From assembly GCA_902651635.1 (NCBI GenBank), contig CACRSC010000012.1, forward strand, positions 387,911 to 451,910: a stretch of 64,000 nucleotides of DNA. The letters run 5' to 3'. The DNA comes from Mastigamoeba balamuthi (Eukaryota > Evosea > Mastigamoebida > Mastigamoebidae). Positions 1 to 9,448 of the stretch are shown in pieces. How positions within the stretch are numbered: position 1 is the first letter of the stretch; every line of letters starts with the position of its first letter. The position numbers and the translations under genes were made by a program. Below the pieces are notes generated by a model. It was not told the origin of the DNA and made no database searches. It saw only the letters and a list, made by a program, of their open reading frames with translations.

Positions 1-309
1 TACCCTCTCGGCGGATTTGGCCCTGAGCGCGACGAAGGCGAGGATGAGCGGGGCCGAGTCGACCCACGACGTGCTGTGGTGCGTGTGGTGGCCGTAGAGG
101 CCCCAGCCCTCGGGCGGCGCGGGGCCCCTGAGGGCCACAGCCCTCCAGGCCTGCATGTTGCCGGCGGTGGGGGCGGAGCGCGCGGCCTCCATGATGCGCT
201 CGAGCGTCGCATCGGGTACGGGCTTGTCGGCTTGGAAGCTCCTGCTGCTGTGCCTCGTGGCCACGATGTCCCAGAAGCTCGGCGTGGTGGTCGTCGTTTC
301 CGTAGCCAT
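1..309 (-). CDS. nitroreductase family protein (3' end cut by window)
   Basis: Reading leftward from the ATG at 309-307 gives 103 in-frame codons that run off the window edge. The N-terminal part contains RHSSRSF near residue 18 and AARSAPTAGNMQAWR near residue 41. These are the start of the nitroreductase (FMN-dependent NAD(P)H oxidoreductase) fold, including the residues that contact FMN phosphate. Such enzymes reduce nitro groups, quinones or other electron acceptors and are frequent in anaerobic protists, often of bacterial origin. No intron is visible in the part seen. Only the first half of the usual 180-220 residues is in the window. The substrate cannot be told. Confidence 0.85.
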   Translation of the reverse strand, partial: MATETTTTTPSFWDIVATRHSSRSFQADKPVPDATLERIMEAARSAPTAGNMQAWRAVALRGPAPPEGWGLYGHHTHHSTSWVDSAPLILAFVALRAKSAERV

Positions 310-428
310 TTCTCTGCCGTGCTTTTCCCTGTGAAAATATCTACCGGGAGAGGAGGGGATAGAATCAATTCATTTGATTTATCCAGAAAGCACTCGCCGT
401 GTGGTGGGTATCATCACAGTGCTGCGCG

Positions 429-1925
429 TTACACGATTTGCGCAATCCTGACACGATAGATCCACTCGTTCAGTGCGGTAACGCCTGCCTCTGGCACGGT
501 GTCCGGGAAGGCCCTGCTGTCCCGTGCCCTCTCCTCCAGCTCTCTGATCTCGGCCTTGACCGCCTCGACTACCTCCGAGATGCTGCCGTCGCACTCGCCC
601 CTCTTGACCGCGAGGATCTTGTCCCTCTGCGGGCCTTCTGGCACACGCAGCACGGGCCCCTCGCCAGTGTCGAGCACCCTCGTGACGTGCGCTGCGATGC
701 GCATCGCGTGGCACGCCGCCTTGCGCCTGAGCTTGGCGTCCTTCTTCTTGCGGATGGTCTCGCAGGCAGCGGAGCCCCAGCCCAGGTAGCTCAGAACGAA
801 CCTCCGCGTCACAAACTGCGCCCGCTGATCCCGGAGCGCCCGCCACTCGGCGGAGGCGTAGCAGCTCGACGGCGGGCAGTCGTCGGGGTCGCAGAAGAGC
901 ATCTCGACAGCGTTGGGGCTGCCGGCGAGCAGCAGCGACGCAAAGTTGGAGAGCTCGCGGACAGTGAAGTCGATGTCGGCCCTCCTCGCCTCGCACACGA
1001 CCCTGCGCTGCCCAGAGATGATCTCGGGGAACGGCTGCGGCGTCGTGGGCCCGCGCGCAGCGAGAACGTCGCGCAGGGGCGCCATGTAGACGCCGTACAC
1101 GTCGACGTCGGCAGCGGAGCCCTCGAGGCTCAGGTTGTACGCTGCCGAGCCGAAGAAGCCGCTGAAGATGACGCGGCCGCTGTGGGGCGCCACGAGGTGC
1201 TCGACGACAGTACGCGGGTCGAGGCTCGCGAGCTCCTCGCACTCGTGGGGCTCGAGGCCGTCGAGGGGTTCGGCAAGGTCGTCGCCCTCGAGCTGGCTGC
1301 CTTCCGTGGGGTCCCGCGTGTCGTCTGAGCCGTGGATGATGGTCACCTTGGCCTTGAAGAGGTCATCATCGCAGTGGATGTTCCCCATCTGGTCCGGTGT
1401 GAGAGGAGCAGTCAAGCGGTCAATGTAGTGGGTGCGTGGAGGAAAGAGAGAGGGTGCTGCTGACGATGTCGGGGACAGAGGAGGTGGTGGCCTGCTCCTT
1501 GGTGGCAGCCACGGCGACCACATGGACCCTGTCTTTGTGCTTCTTGTCTGTCTGAACCGTGTCGTCTATGGTGACTGTTTCAGCCAGCACTGTCAATTGC
1601 AATTCAAAGGCGAGGGGTTTTCAAAGAACCCCCGAGCACAGCGGTGCCGGAGAACTCGAAAGCTCAGTCGAGGGGGCTTCAGAGAAGAGAACCTGTGACG
1701 GTGACGTTGCCCAGTGGCGGGATGAATGCGTGGGGTGGGTCGAACTTGTGCTCCGCGCCCCTGCGCTCGGATCGCAGCCGCGTGGCGGCGTACGAGGTCT
1801 CGGACGTGTTGCGCAGAGACAGCCTCTGCACCAGCCCCCTGCACGCTGGCGCAGCAGTGAGCACCCCACCCTGTCAGGCACGCGGGCTGCGCACTGTTGA
1901 ACGACGACGGAGTGATGTGCAGCAT
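429..1925 (-). CDS. MSP (VAP-like) domain fused to RlaP-type nucleotidyltransferase
   Basis: Predicted exons 1870-1925, 1693-1838, 1465-1589 and 429-1388 give 427 residues with all phases matching. Residues 1-125 fit a major sperm protein/VAP domain: an ITPSSF start, the strand LSLRNTSETSY, FDPPHAFIPP and GNVTVTVLAE. The last MSP strands continue across intron 3 into exon 4 (DDDLFKAKVTII). The rest matches the RlaP nucleotidyltransferase family (Pfam PF10127, polymerase-beta fold): GSAAYNLSLEGSAADVDVYGV carries the GS and D-x-D metal-binding signature, followed by the family's DIDFTVREL and CHAMRIAAH motifs. In VAPs the MSP domain binds FFAT peptides; the RlaP family is linked to RNA repair by annotation only. 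The first intron is just 31 nt. An alternative is two separate genes, but the MSP fold would then lack its final strand. eL19 lies upstream in the same direction. Confidence 0.72.
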
Positions 1926-2269
1926 CAACGGGCGCAGAAACAAGTGGGCGGAGATTCACGAATCACAAATTTAAAGAATCTGCAGATCTACTGACGAGAA
2001 TATGACATCACGGTAGCGGAAAAGAGAACACAATTTGATGTCTGCTTGGGGGTCTTTAAGTCATTGTTCTGAGACCACGGCGAGGAGAGCGGTTCAAGGA
2101 CGAGGGGTGTCTTTCACGTCAGGCGCCGCCCCACACCCCTGCGGCGCGGCGTCCCTTGAATAGCGTTGGCATCCGAGCCCCGCCCGCACCCGCCGCAGCC
2201 CTCAGGACAGATGATGCGAGCACCCTCGTGGCGAGCACAGGCGCCCTGCTGGGGGGTGATAGGTCTGCT
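1926..2269. other. intergenic, no gene seen
   Basis: This 344-bp stretch lies between the 3' end of the eL19 gene and the start of the MSP-RlaP gene, both on the minus strand. It must hold the eL19 terminator/polyadenylation region and the MSP-RlaP promoter. No convincing coding segment, tRNA or repeat is seen. Confidence 0.5.
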
Positions 2270-2980
2270 CTAGTTCTTCTTGGGGGCGGGCTTCTTGGCC
2301 TCCTTGGCGGCAGGCTTGGCGGCGGCGGGCTTGGCCGCGGGCTTCTCGGCCTTCTTGGCCTCGGCCTTGGGGGCGGCCTCCTTCTTGACGGCGACCTTCT
2401 TGGCGGCGGCGGCCTTCTTCGCGGCCTCAGCCTTCTTGGCCTCGGCGGCCTTCTTGGCGGCAACCTCGGCCTTCTTGGCGGCGGCGGCGTTCTTCAGGGC
2501 GGCGGCCTGCTCGACGACAGTCTTGGCCTTGGCACCCTCGGTCTGGATCCTGTGGATGTGCTCGAGCAGGACGCGCTTGTTGCGGAAGACGTTGCCCTTG
2601 ACCTTGAGGTAGAGCTCGTGGTACACGTGGCGGTCGATCTTCTTCTGCTCGCGGTACTTGCGCAGCAGGCGGCGCAGCACGCGCATGCGGCGGATCCAGA
2701 GCAGCTTCGTGGGCATGCGCGCCTCACGCGTACCCTTGCGCGTGCCGGGGCCCGAGTGGCGGCCCTTGCGGCGCGCCTCCATGTACTTGCGCACGCGAGC
2801 GCGCGAGTGCATCTTGGCGGGCTTCCTGATCACGAAGCCGTCCTTGATCAGCTTGCGGATGTTCGCGCGCGAGTTGGCCAGCGCGATCTCGCCGATCTCG
2901 TTCGGGTCCAGCCAGACCTTCTTCTTGCCGCAGCCGAGCACGCTCGCCGCGAGCCGCTTCTGGAGCTTCAGGGACACCAT
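2270..2980 (-). CDS. RPL19: 60S ribosomal protein L19 (eL19)
   Basis: Single exon, 236 residues. The conserved eL19 body is clear: [20 protein letters not shown] at the N terminus, [20 protein letters not shown], then [18 protein letters not shown] and [20 protein letters not shown]. It is a structural protein of the large ribosomal subunit. From about residue 150 an Ala/Lys-rich tail extends it beyond the roughly 196 residues usual in animals; such K/A tails are common in protist L19. The ATG at 2980 is the only sensible start because the family begins exactly there. The gene sits back to back with glycerate kinase, sharing a 485-bp intergenic region. Confidence 0.97.
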   Translation of the reverse strand: MVSLKLQKRLAASVLGCGKKKVWLDPNEIGEIALANSRANIRKLIKDGFVIRKPAKMHSRARVRKYMEARRKGRHSGPGTRKGTREARMPTKLLWIRRMRVLRRLLRKYREQKKIDRHVYHELYLKVKGNVFRNKRVLLEHIHRIQTEGAKAKTVVEQAAALKNAAAAKKAEVAAKKAAEAKKAEAAKKAAAAKKVAVKKEAAPKAEAKKAEKPAAKPAAAKPAAKEAKKPAPKKN

Positions 2981-3465
2981 CTTTGCAGCCTCTGTTAGCA
3001 GACCCCCCGACGGACTGAAGGAAAAACAAGGGCCCTCACGAAAAAAACCTAGAGGCCCCGCGCGCCCCGTTTCGCGAAGACGTCACAGTTGGCGTCATCA
3101 TTTTTGCTCTGTGTGAGGGCGCCTTCTCACCCCCGAAACGACTTTTCCTCCGATTGCGTTGTACGTTCGACCTCTGCATTGCTCACTGACCCGCAAAGCT
3201 GCGCCTGGCCGTGCATCCTTGGGCGCTATGCCCGCGCTGTCCACGAGAGTATCACGCTGCACAACACCGAAATACAGCTCCAGTGTCCAGACCAAGCTAG
3301 CAAGCCCGCGAAGCCATGCATCACGAGCCCACCACGCCAGGCGTGCGTCCCCAGATCATCCCTGTCGCCCCCAGTCGTAAACCGGAATTCGCCCGATGAC
3401 ATCATGAGATATATCCACCAGAGATTCCCATCGTTCACTTTTATTCCAGTCCAAACTCCTCCCAA
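2981..3465. promoter_or_regulatory. divergent intergenic region (eL19 / glycerate kinase)
   Basis: This is the 485-bp spacer between two genes transcribed away from each other, so it must contain both promoters. No TATA-like box or repeated motif stands out clearly. No coding potential is recognised. Confidence 0.4.
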
Positions 3466-5195
3466 ATGATTCCAGCAGACCGCAGCAGCAGCAGCAGCAG
3501 CGGCGCCGGCGAGGCCAGCAGCCCGCTCTCCCACGGCGGGCCCCTGCGCGTCCTCGCCGCGTTCGACAAGTTCAAGGACACGCTCTCGTCTGCGCGCCTC
3601 GCCGAGGTCTGCCGCTCGGAGCTCTGCGACCTCTACGGGCCCTCTGTCGACGTCCGCTGCGCGCCGCTCAGCGACGGCGGCGACGGGTTCCTCGACGCGC
3701 TCGCGGTCCCCATGCGCCTGCTGTCGATGATCGCGCCGGCGCACGGGCCGCTGGGCGACCTCGCCCCGCGCGCGTACGGGCTGACGGCGCGCTGCGACGT
3801 GGCCGTCATCGAGATGGCGAGGGCCAGCGGGCTGGCGCTGGTCCCGCAGCCCGAGCGCAACCCGCTCAGGGCCACCTCGCGCGGCACGGGCGAGCTCATC
3901 GCCGACGCCTACTACCGCGGGGCCAGGCGCGTGCTGCTCGGCGTGGGCGGCACGGCCACCAACGACGGTGCGCTCCGTGCTCGACTCTCCACTGTGTGTA
4001 TGCGTGTGTGCATGTGTGGGGAGAGGCAGTGTTCCTTTTCAAGTGTCGCGTCTGGGGCCTGTCGCCGCACCTCTGCATCAGTGCCCCACCGGGGTGGTTC
4101 ATTTCACGCCCTCCCCCCTTTTCCCCCGTCTCGCCCGTTCTCCCCCACATTTTTGCCTGTTCCTTCTGTTGCGTCACGGATTATTGTGTTCTCTGCTTTT
4201 TCCTGCAGGTTTAAGTTCCGTCACAGAAATCGCCATACGCCCTGTGCTAAGAGCAGTGCCGAGGGGCTGTAACCTGATACTTGCTGAGACAAGTGATCGC
4301 GTCGAAGCACACGAACTGACACGTCTCTCGGCCCACGCACAGCGGGCGTCGGCGCGCTGCAGGCGATGGGCGTGCGCGTGCGGATGCGTGAGGGCGGCCC
4401 CGAGCCCGAGTTCGTCACGGGCGAGATGCTGAGCGACATCGAGGCGCTCGAGGTGCCCCCGGGCGGCCTGCTGCCCGACCTCACCATCGAAATCTCCTGC
4501 GACGTCCGCTCGCCCCTCGTGGGCCCCAGCGGCGCCACCTACGTGAGCGAGAGACCCAGACCCTCTCTCTGGACCCCTCTCCCCTACCGGAGCCTTGACC
4601 CGCCAGGACTCGCAGACGTTCTCTGGCCAGAAGGGGGCGACCGAGGAGGACAAGCAGGTGCTCGAGAAGGGGATGGAGCACGTGGCCAAGCTCTTCCCCC
4701 AGGACGTTAGGCACATTGAGGGCGCCGGCGCTGCCGGCGGCCTCCCGGGCGGCCTCAAGGCGTTCTTCGGCGACCGTGTCACGTTCAAATCCGTACGTGC
4801 CCCCCCCCCTCTGCCGGCTTCTTCGCTGACCACCTTGTCCTGCGAAGGGCTTCGACGTCGTGAGCGAGGTCTATTCGCTCGAGGATCTGATCGCCGAGTG
4901 CGATATCGTGTTCACGGGCGAGGGCGCGTACGACTCGACGACGCTCGCGGGGAAGCTCGTCAGCCGCGTGTGCGAGCTCTGCACAAAGTACGACGTGCCG
5001 GTGGTCATACTCTGCGGCCGCTACTCGCAGGACACGCCCGTTCCCCAGGGAGCGCGCGTCTACGACCTCGCGTCGAGGTTCGGGATCGAGACTGCCATGA
5101 TGAACACCGAGGACTGCATGAGGAAGCTGATCCGAGAAATCACCCCGACGCTGCCGCGGCTCGGGCACCTCACTCAGTGGCCCAGCAGCAACTGA
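3466..5195 (+). CDS. glxK: glycerate kinase, class I (GlxK/GarK type)
   Basis: Exons 3466-3967, 4343-4542, 4616-4792 and 4848-5195 give 408 residues. The N-terminal motif LAAFDKFKDTLSS, LSDGGDGFLD and GVGGTATND (continuing as AGVGALQAMG after intron 1) are signatures of glycerate kinase family PF02595, as is FSGQKGATEED. The enzyme phosphorylates D-glycerate with ATP to 2-phosphoglycerate, linking glyoxylate/serine degradation to glycolysis; it is cytosolic. Animals use an unrelated class for this step, so the gene resembles bacterial, fungal or plant-type enzymes. The acceptor chosen for exon 3 (4616) restores the family spacing without insertion; an acceptor at 4607 would add three residues. 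Intron 1 is 375 nt, long for this window, and GT-rich at its start. Confidence 0.93.
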
Positions 5196-5482
5196 GGCCC
5201 AGTGCTGAACCAAGACAACTTATCACCTAGGGAACATACACGCACCGACTTCCGAGAATCGAGATGGTTCTTCTTGTTTTCCGTTGCTTGTTGCCAAATA
5301 TAACAGCTTCTCTTTTCAAAGTTGCAACGGGAGTGTGTTGCAAGTGTCAAATTCACTGAAGATTTGCACAAGATTGTCCAATACGAATTTAGCGACTTGT
5401 TCAACTGAAACACAACAAGTCGGGCCTCCAGTAAACACACGTAAGTCTGCTTGGCCCCTGCACTAGCGTGCGAGCCTATAAA

Positions 5483-7175
5483 TCACTGGCCGTCGCCAAC
5501 GCCAGCCTTGGCGTAAGCGCCCTGGAGCTGGTCCCTGAGGAACGACACCCTCGACAGCACGCTCTCGAGGCGCGAACGGCTCTGCATCTCGGTCCGCAGT
5601 ATGTCGACTGCCTCCCCGAGGGACGCAGTCGCCGAGCGCACCATCGCCGCGAGTCTGCCGCTCTCGTTCGGCTTGAGGTCCGTCACCGCGCTCGCCAGCC
5701 GCGACTAAGGCGGGGGATGGAACAAAACCGCACCCGTTCGATGAGAAGGGAACCACCGCAAGGCAACCCCCGAACAAAAAGAAGCAGTGCACCTGCTCCA
5801 GGGCGAAGTTGTCGACGGACATGCGCAGGCTGTGGCACGACTCCTCGAGCATGTCGCAGCGCCGCGTGACGGTCTCTGTGCGCGCTGCCACCTTGGCGTC
5901 GATCAGCTGCACGAGCCTGTCGACGTCAACTACGAAAAACTCTGGGCCGCCGCCCCCGCTCTGCTGCGGTGCCGACGCCGGAGCAGCGTGCGCTGTCGGA
6001 GGCGACACCACGTGCGCGCTCCCGGGCGAGTCCTCTGCGGCGGACCCGCCGCTTGTGTGGTTGTGTGACTCGTGCGGTCCCTGCGAAGAATTTACTGAGC
6101 CGACTCGGGCAGGGAAAACGGGAGAACCCACGTGATCGGACGACTGCCCGCAGGGCGGGGCGGAGGCCGCGGTAACCGGGGTGCTGGGGGCCGACGAGAT
6201 GGTGGGCGAGACGGCCGCAGACCCCGAGAAGTCCTGGGAGGGCCGATAGTTAACGGGCAGACGGCCAGTACGAAGTCTGAGGGCTCTCCGGCTGCGCACC
6301 AGCTTCGACAGCACAGGGACGTCCTTGAACACGAAGGGGCCTGGCGTTCGGGTGAGACAGGCGCTTGCAGAAGCCAGGCGAGGCGCGTACGCTTGGTCGG
6401 GGGCTCCGCCTCGTCCTCTGTGTCGCTTTTGGCAGCGGCGGCGTCCGAGTCGGTTGACAGGCGCTTCTGGGCTCCGATCGTCTTCATTTGCACCTGTCTC
6501 TGCATCGCCCACCCCAAGGGCCCCTCATCGTCAGGCACACGCCCACGGCCAGACAGAGCCGCATGTTGCAGCTGCCACCCCCTCTGGCCCTCGGGTGGCC
6601 GGGCAGTGGGAGGAGCAGTGCAAGCGGTGCGGTGTAGCCGGAGGGCACTTGGGGAGGTACCGAGCGCAGGACGAGGTTGTTTGAGCGCCCCACGCGCACG
6701 CGCAGGCGCAGGCCCCCGGCGGCCCGCTGCAGCGGCGGCCCGATGAACCCCACAGTGGGCTCGTCGTGCACGGGCCTGGGCTCGGGGTCCGGCGGAGGCG
6801 TGGGCACCATGACGGCAGCGCCCTCGCCCTCCTCCTTGCGCTTGAGCAGCTCGTTCTACCCGACCGGGGGGGCAGAGGGGGGAGAGGAGAGGGCACACAC
6901 ACATAAATGAGATCGCTCCGAGCTAAAACCGCCGCAGTGCGGTGCGTGCAGCAGGCGAGCGGGGCACGCACGAGCGTGTGGAGGAAGGGCGAGTCGGGGT
7001 CGGTGATGCGCAGGAACGCGCGTTGGCACATGTAGGAGCCCGGTGCCGCGTGTATCTGCAGGCGCTCGCGGCCGAGACGGGACAGCTCCTCGGTCACGCG
7101 CTGCGCCTCGCCCCACATGGGCCGCGGGTGCTTGGACTTGCATATCGAGCACACCGTGTAGCGCGGGTCCGCCAT
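5483..7175 (-). CDS. unknown 453-residue protein with C-terminal coiled coil
   Basis: Five exons with consistent phase: 6972-7175, 6649-6855, 6391-6571, 5793-6340 and 5483-5704. I do not recognise a family. The N terminus (MADPRYTVCSICKSKHPRP) holds a CxxC pair that could be half of a small zinc site. The middle is low-complexity, rich in Ser, Pro and acidic residues, with a basic patch PPTKR that could serve nuclear import. The last 120 residues are heptad-like (VDVDRLVQLIDAKVAARTET, then SRSRLESVLSRVSFLRDQL), so a coiled coil is likely. It ends tail to tail with glycerate kinase, 287 bp apart. The good agreement of five exons argues for a real gene; the function is unknown. Confidence 0.68.
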
Positions 7176-7583
7176 GGCGCCTGCGGGAGCGTCGGGCGGT
7201 GCGCGGGTGAGGCCTCGCCCCCGTGGAATTACTCGCACTCGGCGACGAGAGAGCTTCTCGTGTGCACACACACAGCCTGACAGGGCTGCTTCTTTTTTTT
7301 TTCTCTCGGCTCGGTCGCGGCGCGCGAGGGGCCGGACGCACCTCGGGCGGTTGTCGCTGGTGGCGGAGCTGTCGCAGGTGTCCTCGGTCGCGCTGCGCGG
7401 GCGGGCTGCGGTGTGCCTCTCAGGCGCCGTGCACAGGGAGGACTTTTAAAGTTGTGAGCTGTGACGTTGCAGTGCAGAGGAGGCCTGTGCAATTTACTGC
7501 AAAGAGCACCCGACTGTTTTGATTTGGTCCTGGGGAGGGGCGGCGGCGCCAGGGATGGAGGGGCGCAGGTCGCCTGCTCCGCC
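7176..7583. promoter_or_regulatory. intergenic, promoter side of the 453-residue gene
   Basis: This 408-bp stretch lies between two minus-strand genes. On the minus strand, 7340-7440 reads as an open stretch with ordinary codon choice but no ATG and no phase-compatible splice to the exon at 7175. It is most simply 5' untranslated sequence. A T-run (7291-7302) and a TTTAAA stretch near 7445 are the only other marks. Confidence 0.4.
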
Positions 7584-9293
7584 TCATGAGAGGTCCAGCC
7601 CGCTGTCGGGCCTGTCGTAGAAGACGATCTGGGTGTGCGTCGAGATAACAGAGGCGCGGTCTGCAGTTCGCGCGACGACGCGGAGCATGTAAGGCATCCC
7701 CGTGTGGAACCCGTTCAGCGCGGGCGACGAGACGAGCAGCGCCCGCGTGTCCTCGGCCACGACCTTCTCGACGGACATGGCCACGGGCTCGTGGTCCTGC
7801 GACTCGGGGTTCTGGAAGCAGAACTCGAGGACGGACCCGGGCGGCAGCTTCTTCGACCTGCGCTCGCGGACGAGCACGTTGAGCACGTAGCACGCCGACG
7901 ACGACGACTCGTCGGCCGTCGGGCGGATCGCCGCCTGCAGCGTCCTGAGGTGCTTCGACGTCGTCTCGGGCGCGGACGTGGCCGAGCCCGCGCACAGGCC
8001 CTCGCGGATCTCCTCCCTCAGCACCTCGGCAATCTCCGAGCGCTCCGAGAGCTCGTAGACGACGGCCAGCGAGTTGAGCGTCACCCAGTAGTCGCGCGGG
8101 ACGCCGCTCGAGCCCGAGAGCTCCGCCTCGCGCCTGTAGAGCCGCAGAGCGCGCAGCAGCTGGCGCTCGGCGCGGTCAAAGTCGTCGCAGTCGACGAGCA
8201 CCTCGCCGTGGTAGCGCAGGAAGTACGCCTCCTCGGCCGTGCCGCGGTGCGTCTCTGCCAGCGCGGCGCAGGCCTCGTCGGCCTCGGCGTACTTCTCCTG
8301 CCCCAGCAGGATCTGCGAGAGCCACATGCGCGCCATGACGACGCCGGCGTCGGTCGCGTACGTGCAGCGCAGGCGCAGGTCGATGCACCTGCGGACGGCG
8401 GCCTCTGCGGCGGGCCACTCCTTCTGGAACATGCGCACCTGCGTGAGGCTGCGCAGCGCGTCGGCGAGCTCCGTGCGGTCCGCGGCCTCCTTGGGCACCT
8501 CGCCCGACCGGCGCTCGAGCACCGAGACGGCCTCGGTCGCCAGCGCGAGGCTCTCGGCCAGCGAGTTGCGGTTCGCCTCGGCGTCTGCGCACGAGCGCGT
8601 CCGCAGCGACTTCACGTCGGCGATCTCGCACAGCGAGCGCACGTAGCTCGACTCGGCCTTGGCCCGCGCGGCGGCCGCAGGGGCGTCGCCCTCTGCGACG
8701 TCGGCGACGGCCAGCGGCCGCAGTATCTGCGCTGCGCGCCCGAAGCTCTCCTCGGCCGAGCTCAGCCTCTCGGCCATCTTGTAGAGCGTCCCCAGCTCGT
8801 GGTGTATCAGCGCAGCCACAGACGACTCAGACCCCACAGCTGGCCGGCGCACGGGCGAGGCGGTGAGAGCGAGAGTGGAGGGCGGTGCGGGGGGGGGGGG
8901 GGGGCAGGCACTCTGGGAGACGAGGTCGAGCGCTGCGAGGTACTGGCGCTCCGCGTCGCGGAACCTGTGCGACTGCACGAACATCTCTGCGGTGCTCAGC
9001 AGCGTCTGCACGCGGCACGCCACCCGCTCGTCAGCTGAGGGGCACGGAGAAGCCAGAGGGTGGGAAGGAGGCGGAGCGGAGGGGGGCAGCACCTCGATGT
9101 CGTGGATGCTCTCCTCGGGGCTCTTGGACCCGTGGGGGTGCGCTGACGGGGCGCACGCAGAGGACAGCGCGGCGGCGCGGCGGCGGTCGTCGTCCTCCGC
9201 CCCGGTGCCCGCGAGGTACCCGATGGCTGCCGCTACGGCTGCGGCACCGACGGCGGTGGCTGCCCACGGCAGCAGCGTGCGAAGCCAGCCCAT
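7584..9293 (-). CDS. TPR protein with N-terminal membrane anchor
   Basis: Single exon, 569 residues. Residues 7-28 are a hydrophobic segment (LLPWAATAVGAAAVAAAIGY) after a short basic start, which suits a signal anchor. Helical repeats of TPR type follow from about 85 to 400, for example FRDAERQYLAAL, LIHHELGTLYKMAERLSSAE, FQKEWPAAEAAVRRCIDL and FDRAERQLLRALRLYRREAE, consistent with a protein-interaction scaffold facing the cytosol. The last 110 residues look like a beta-rich domain of unknown type. A run of 16 G (complement C) at about 8889-8904 encodes prolines between repeats and is a place where sequence errors could hide. The family and partner are not recognised. Confidence 0.75.
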   Translation of the reverse strand: MGWLRTLLPWAATAVGAAAVAAAIGYLAGTGAEDDDRRRAAALSSACAPSAHPHGSKSPEESIHDIEVLPPSAPPPSHPLASPCPSADERVACRVQTLLSTAEMFVQSHRFRDAERQYLAALDLVSQSACPPPPPAPPSTLALTASPVRRPAVGSESSVAALIHHELGTLYKMAERLSSAEESFGRAAQILRPLAVADVAEGDAPAAAARAKAESSYVRSLCEIADVKSLRTRSCADAEANRNSLAESLALATEAVSVLERRSGEVPKEAADRTELADALRSLTQVRMFQKEWPAAEAAVRRCIDLRLRCTYATDAGVVMARMWLSQILLGQEKYAEADEACAALAETHRGTAEEAYFLRYHGEVLVDCDDFDRAERQLLRALRLYRREAELSGSSGVPRDYWVTLNSLAVVYELSERSEIAEVLREEIREGLCAGSATSAPETTSKHLRTLQAAIRPTADESSSSACYVLNVLVRERRSKKLPPGSVLEFCFQNPESQDHEPVAMSVEKVVAEDTRALLVSSPALNGFHTGMPYMLRVVARTADRASVISTHTQIVFYDRPDSGLDLS

Positions 9294-9448
9294 GAGAAGC
9301 GAGCAGACGCAGGAACAAAAAAAAGAGAGCCGGGGTCTCAGAGATTTCTCTGATTCAGCCAGGAGATTTCCGGGGCGGCGAGATACGGGGATCTCCGACT
9401 GTTGCGCGGCTCAGTTGTCTGCGCCGACCCAAGCACACACTCACTCCG

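Noticed and set aside
1420-1523. Separate MSP gene ending at 1420, or a nucleotidyltransferase starting at an upstream in-frame ATG (1523)
   Set aside because: The last MSP strands lie in exon 4, and the 1389-1523 stretch translates into low-complexity sequence; a 76-nt phase-0 intron explains it better.
7280-7440. Possible upstream coding exon of the 453-residue gene
   Set aside because: It has no ATG and no donor/acceptor pair that keeps phase with the exon starting at 7175.
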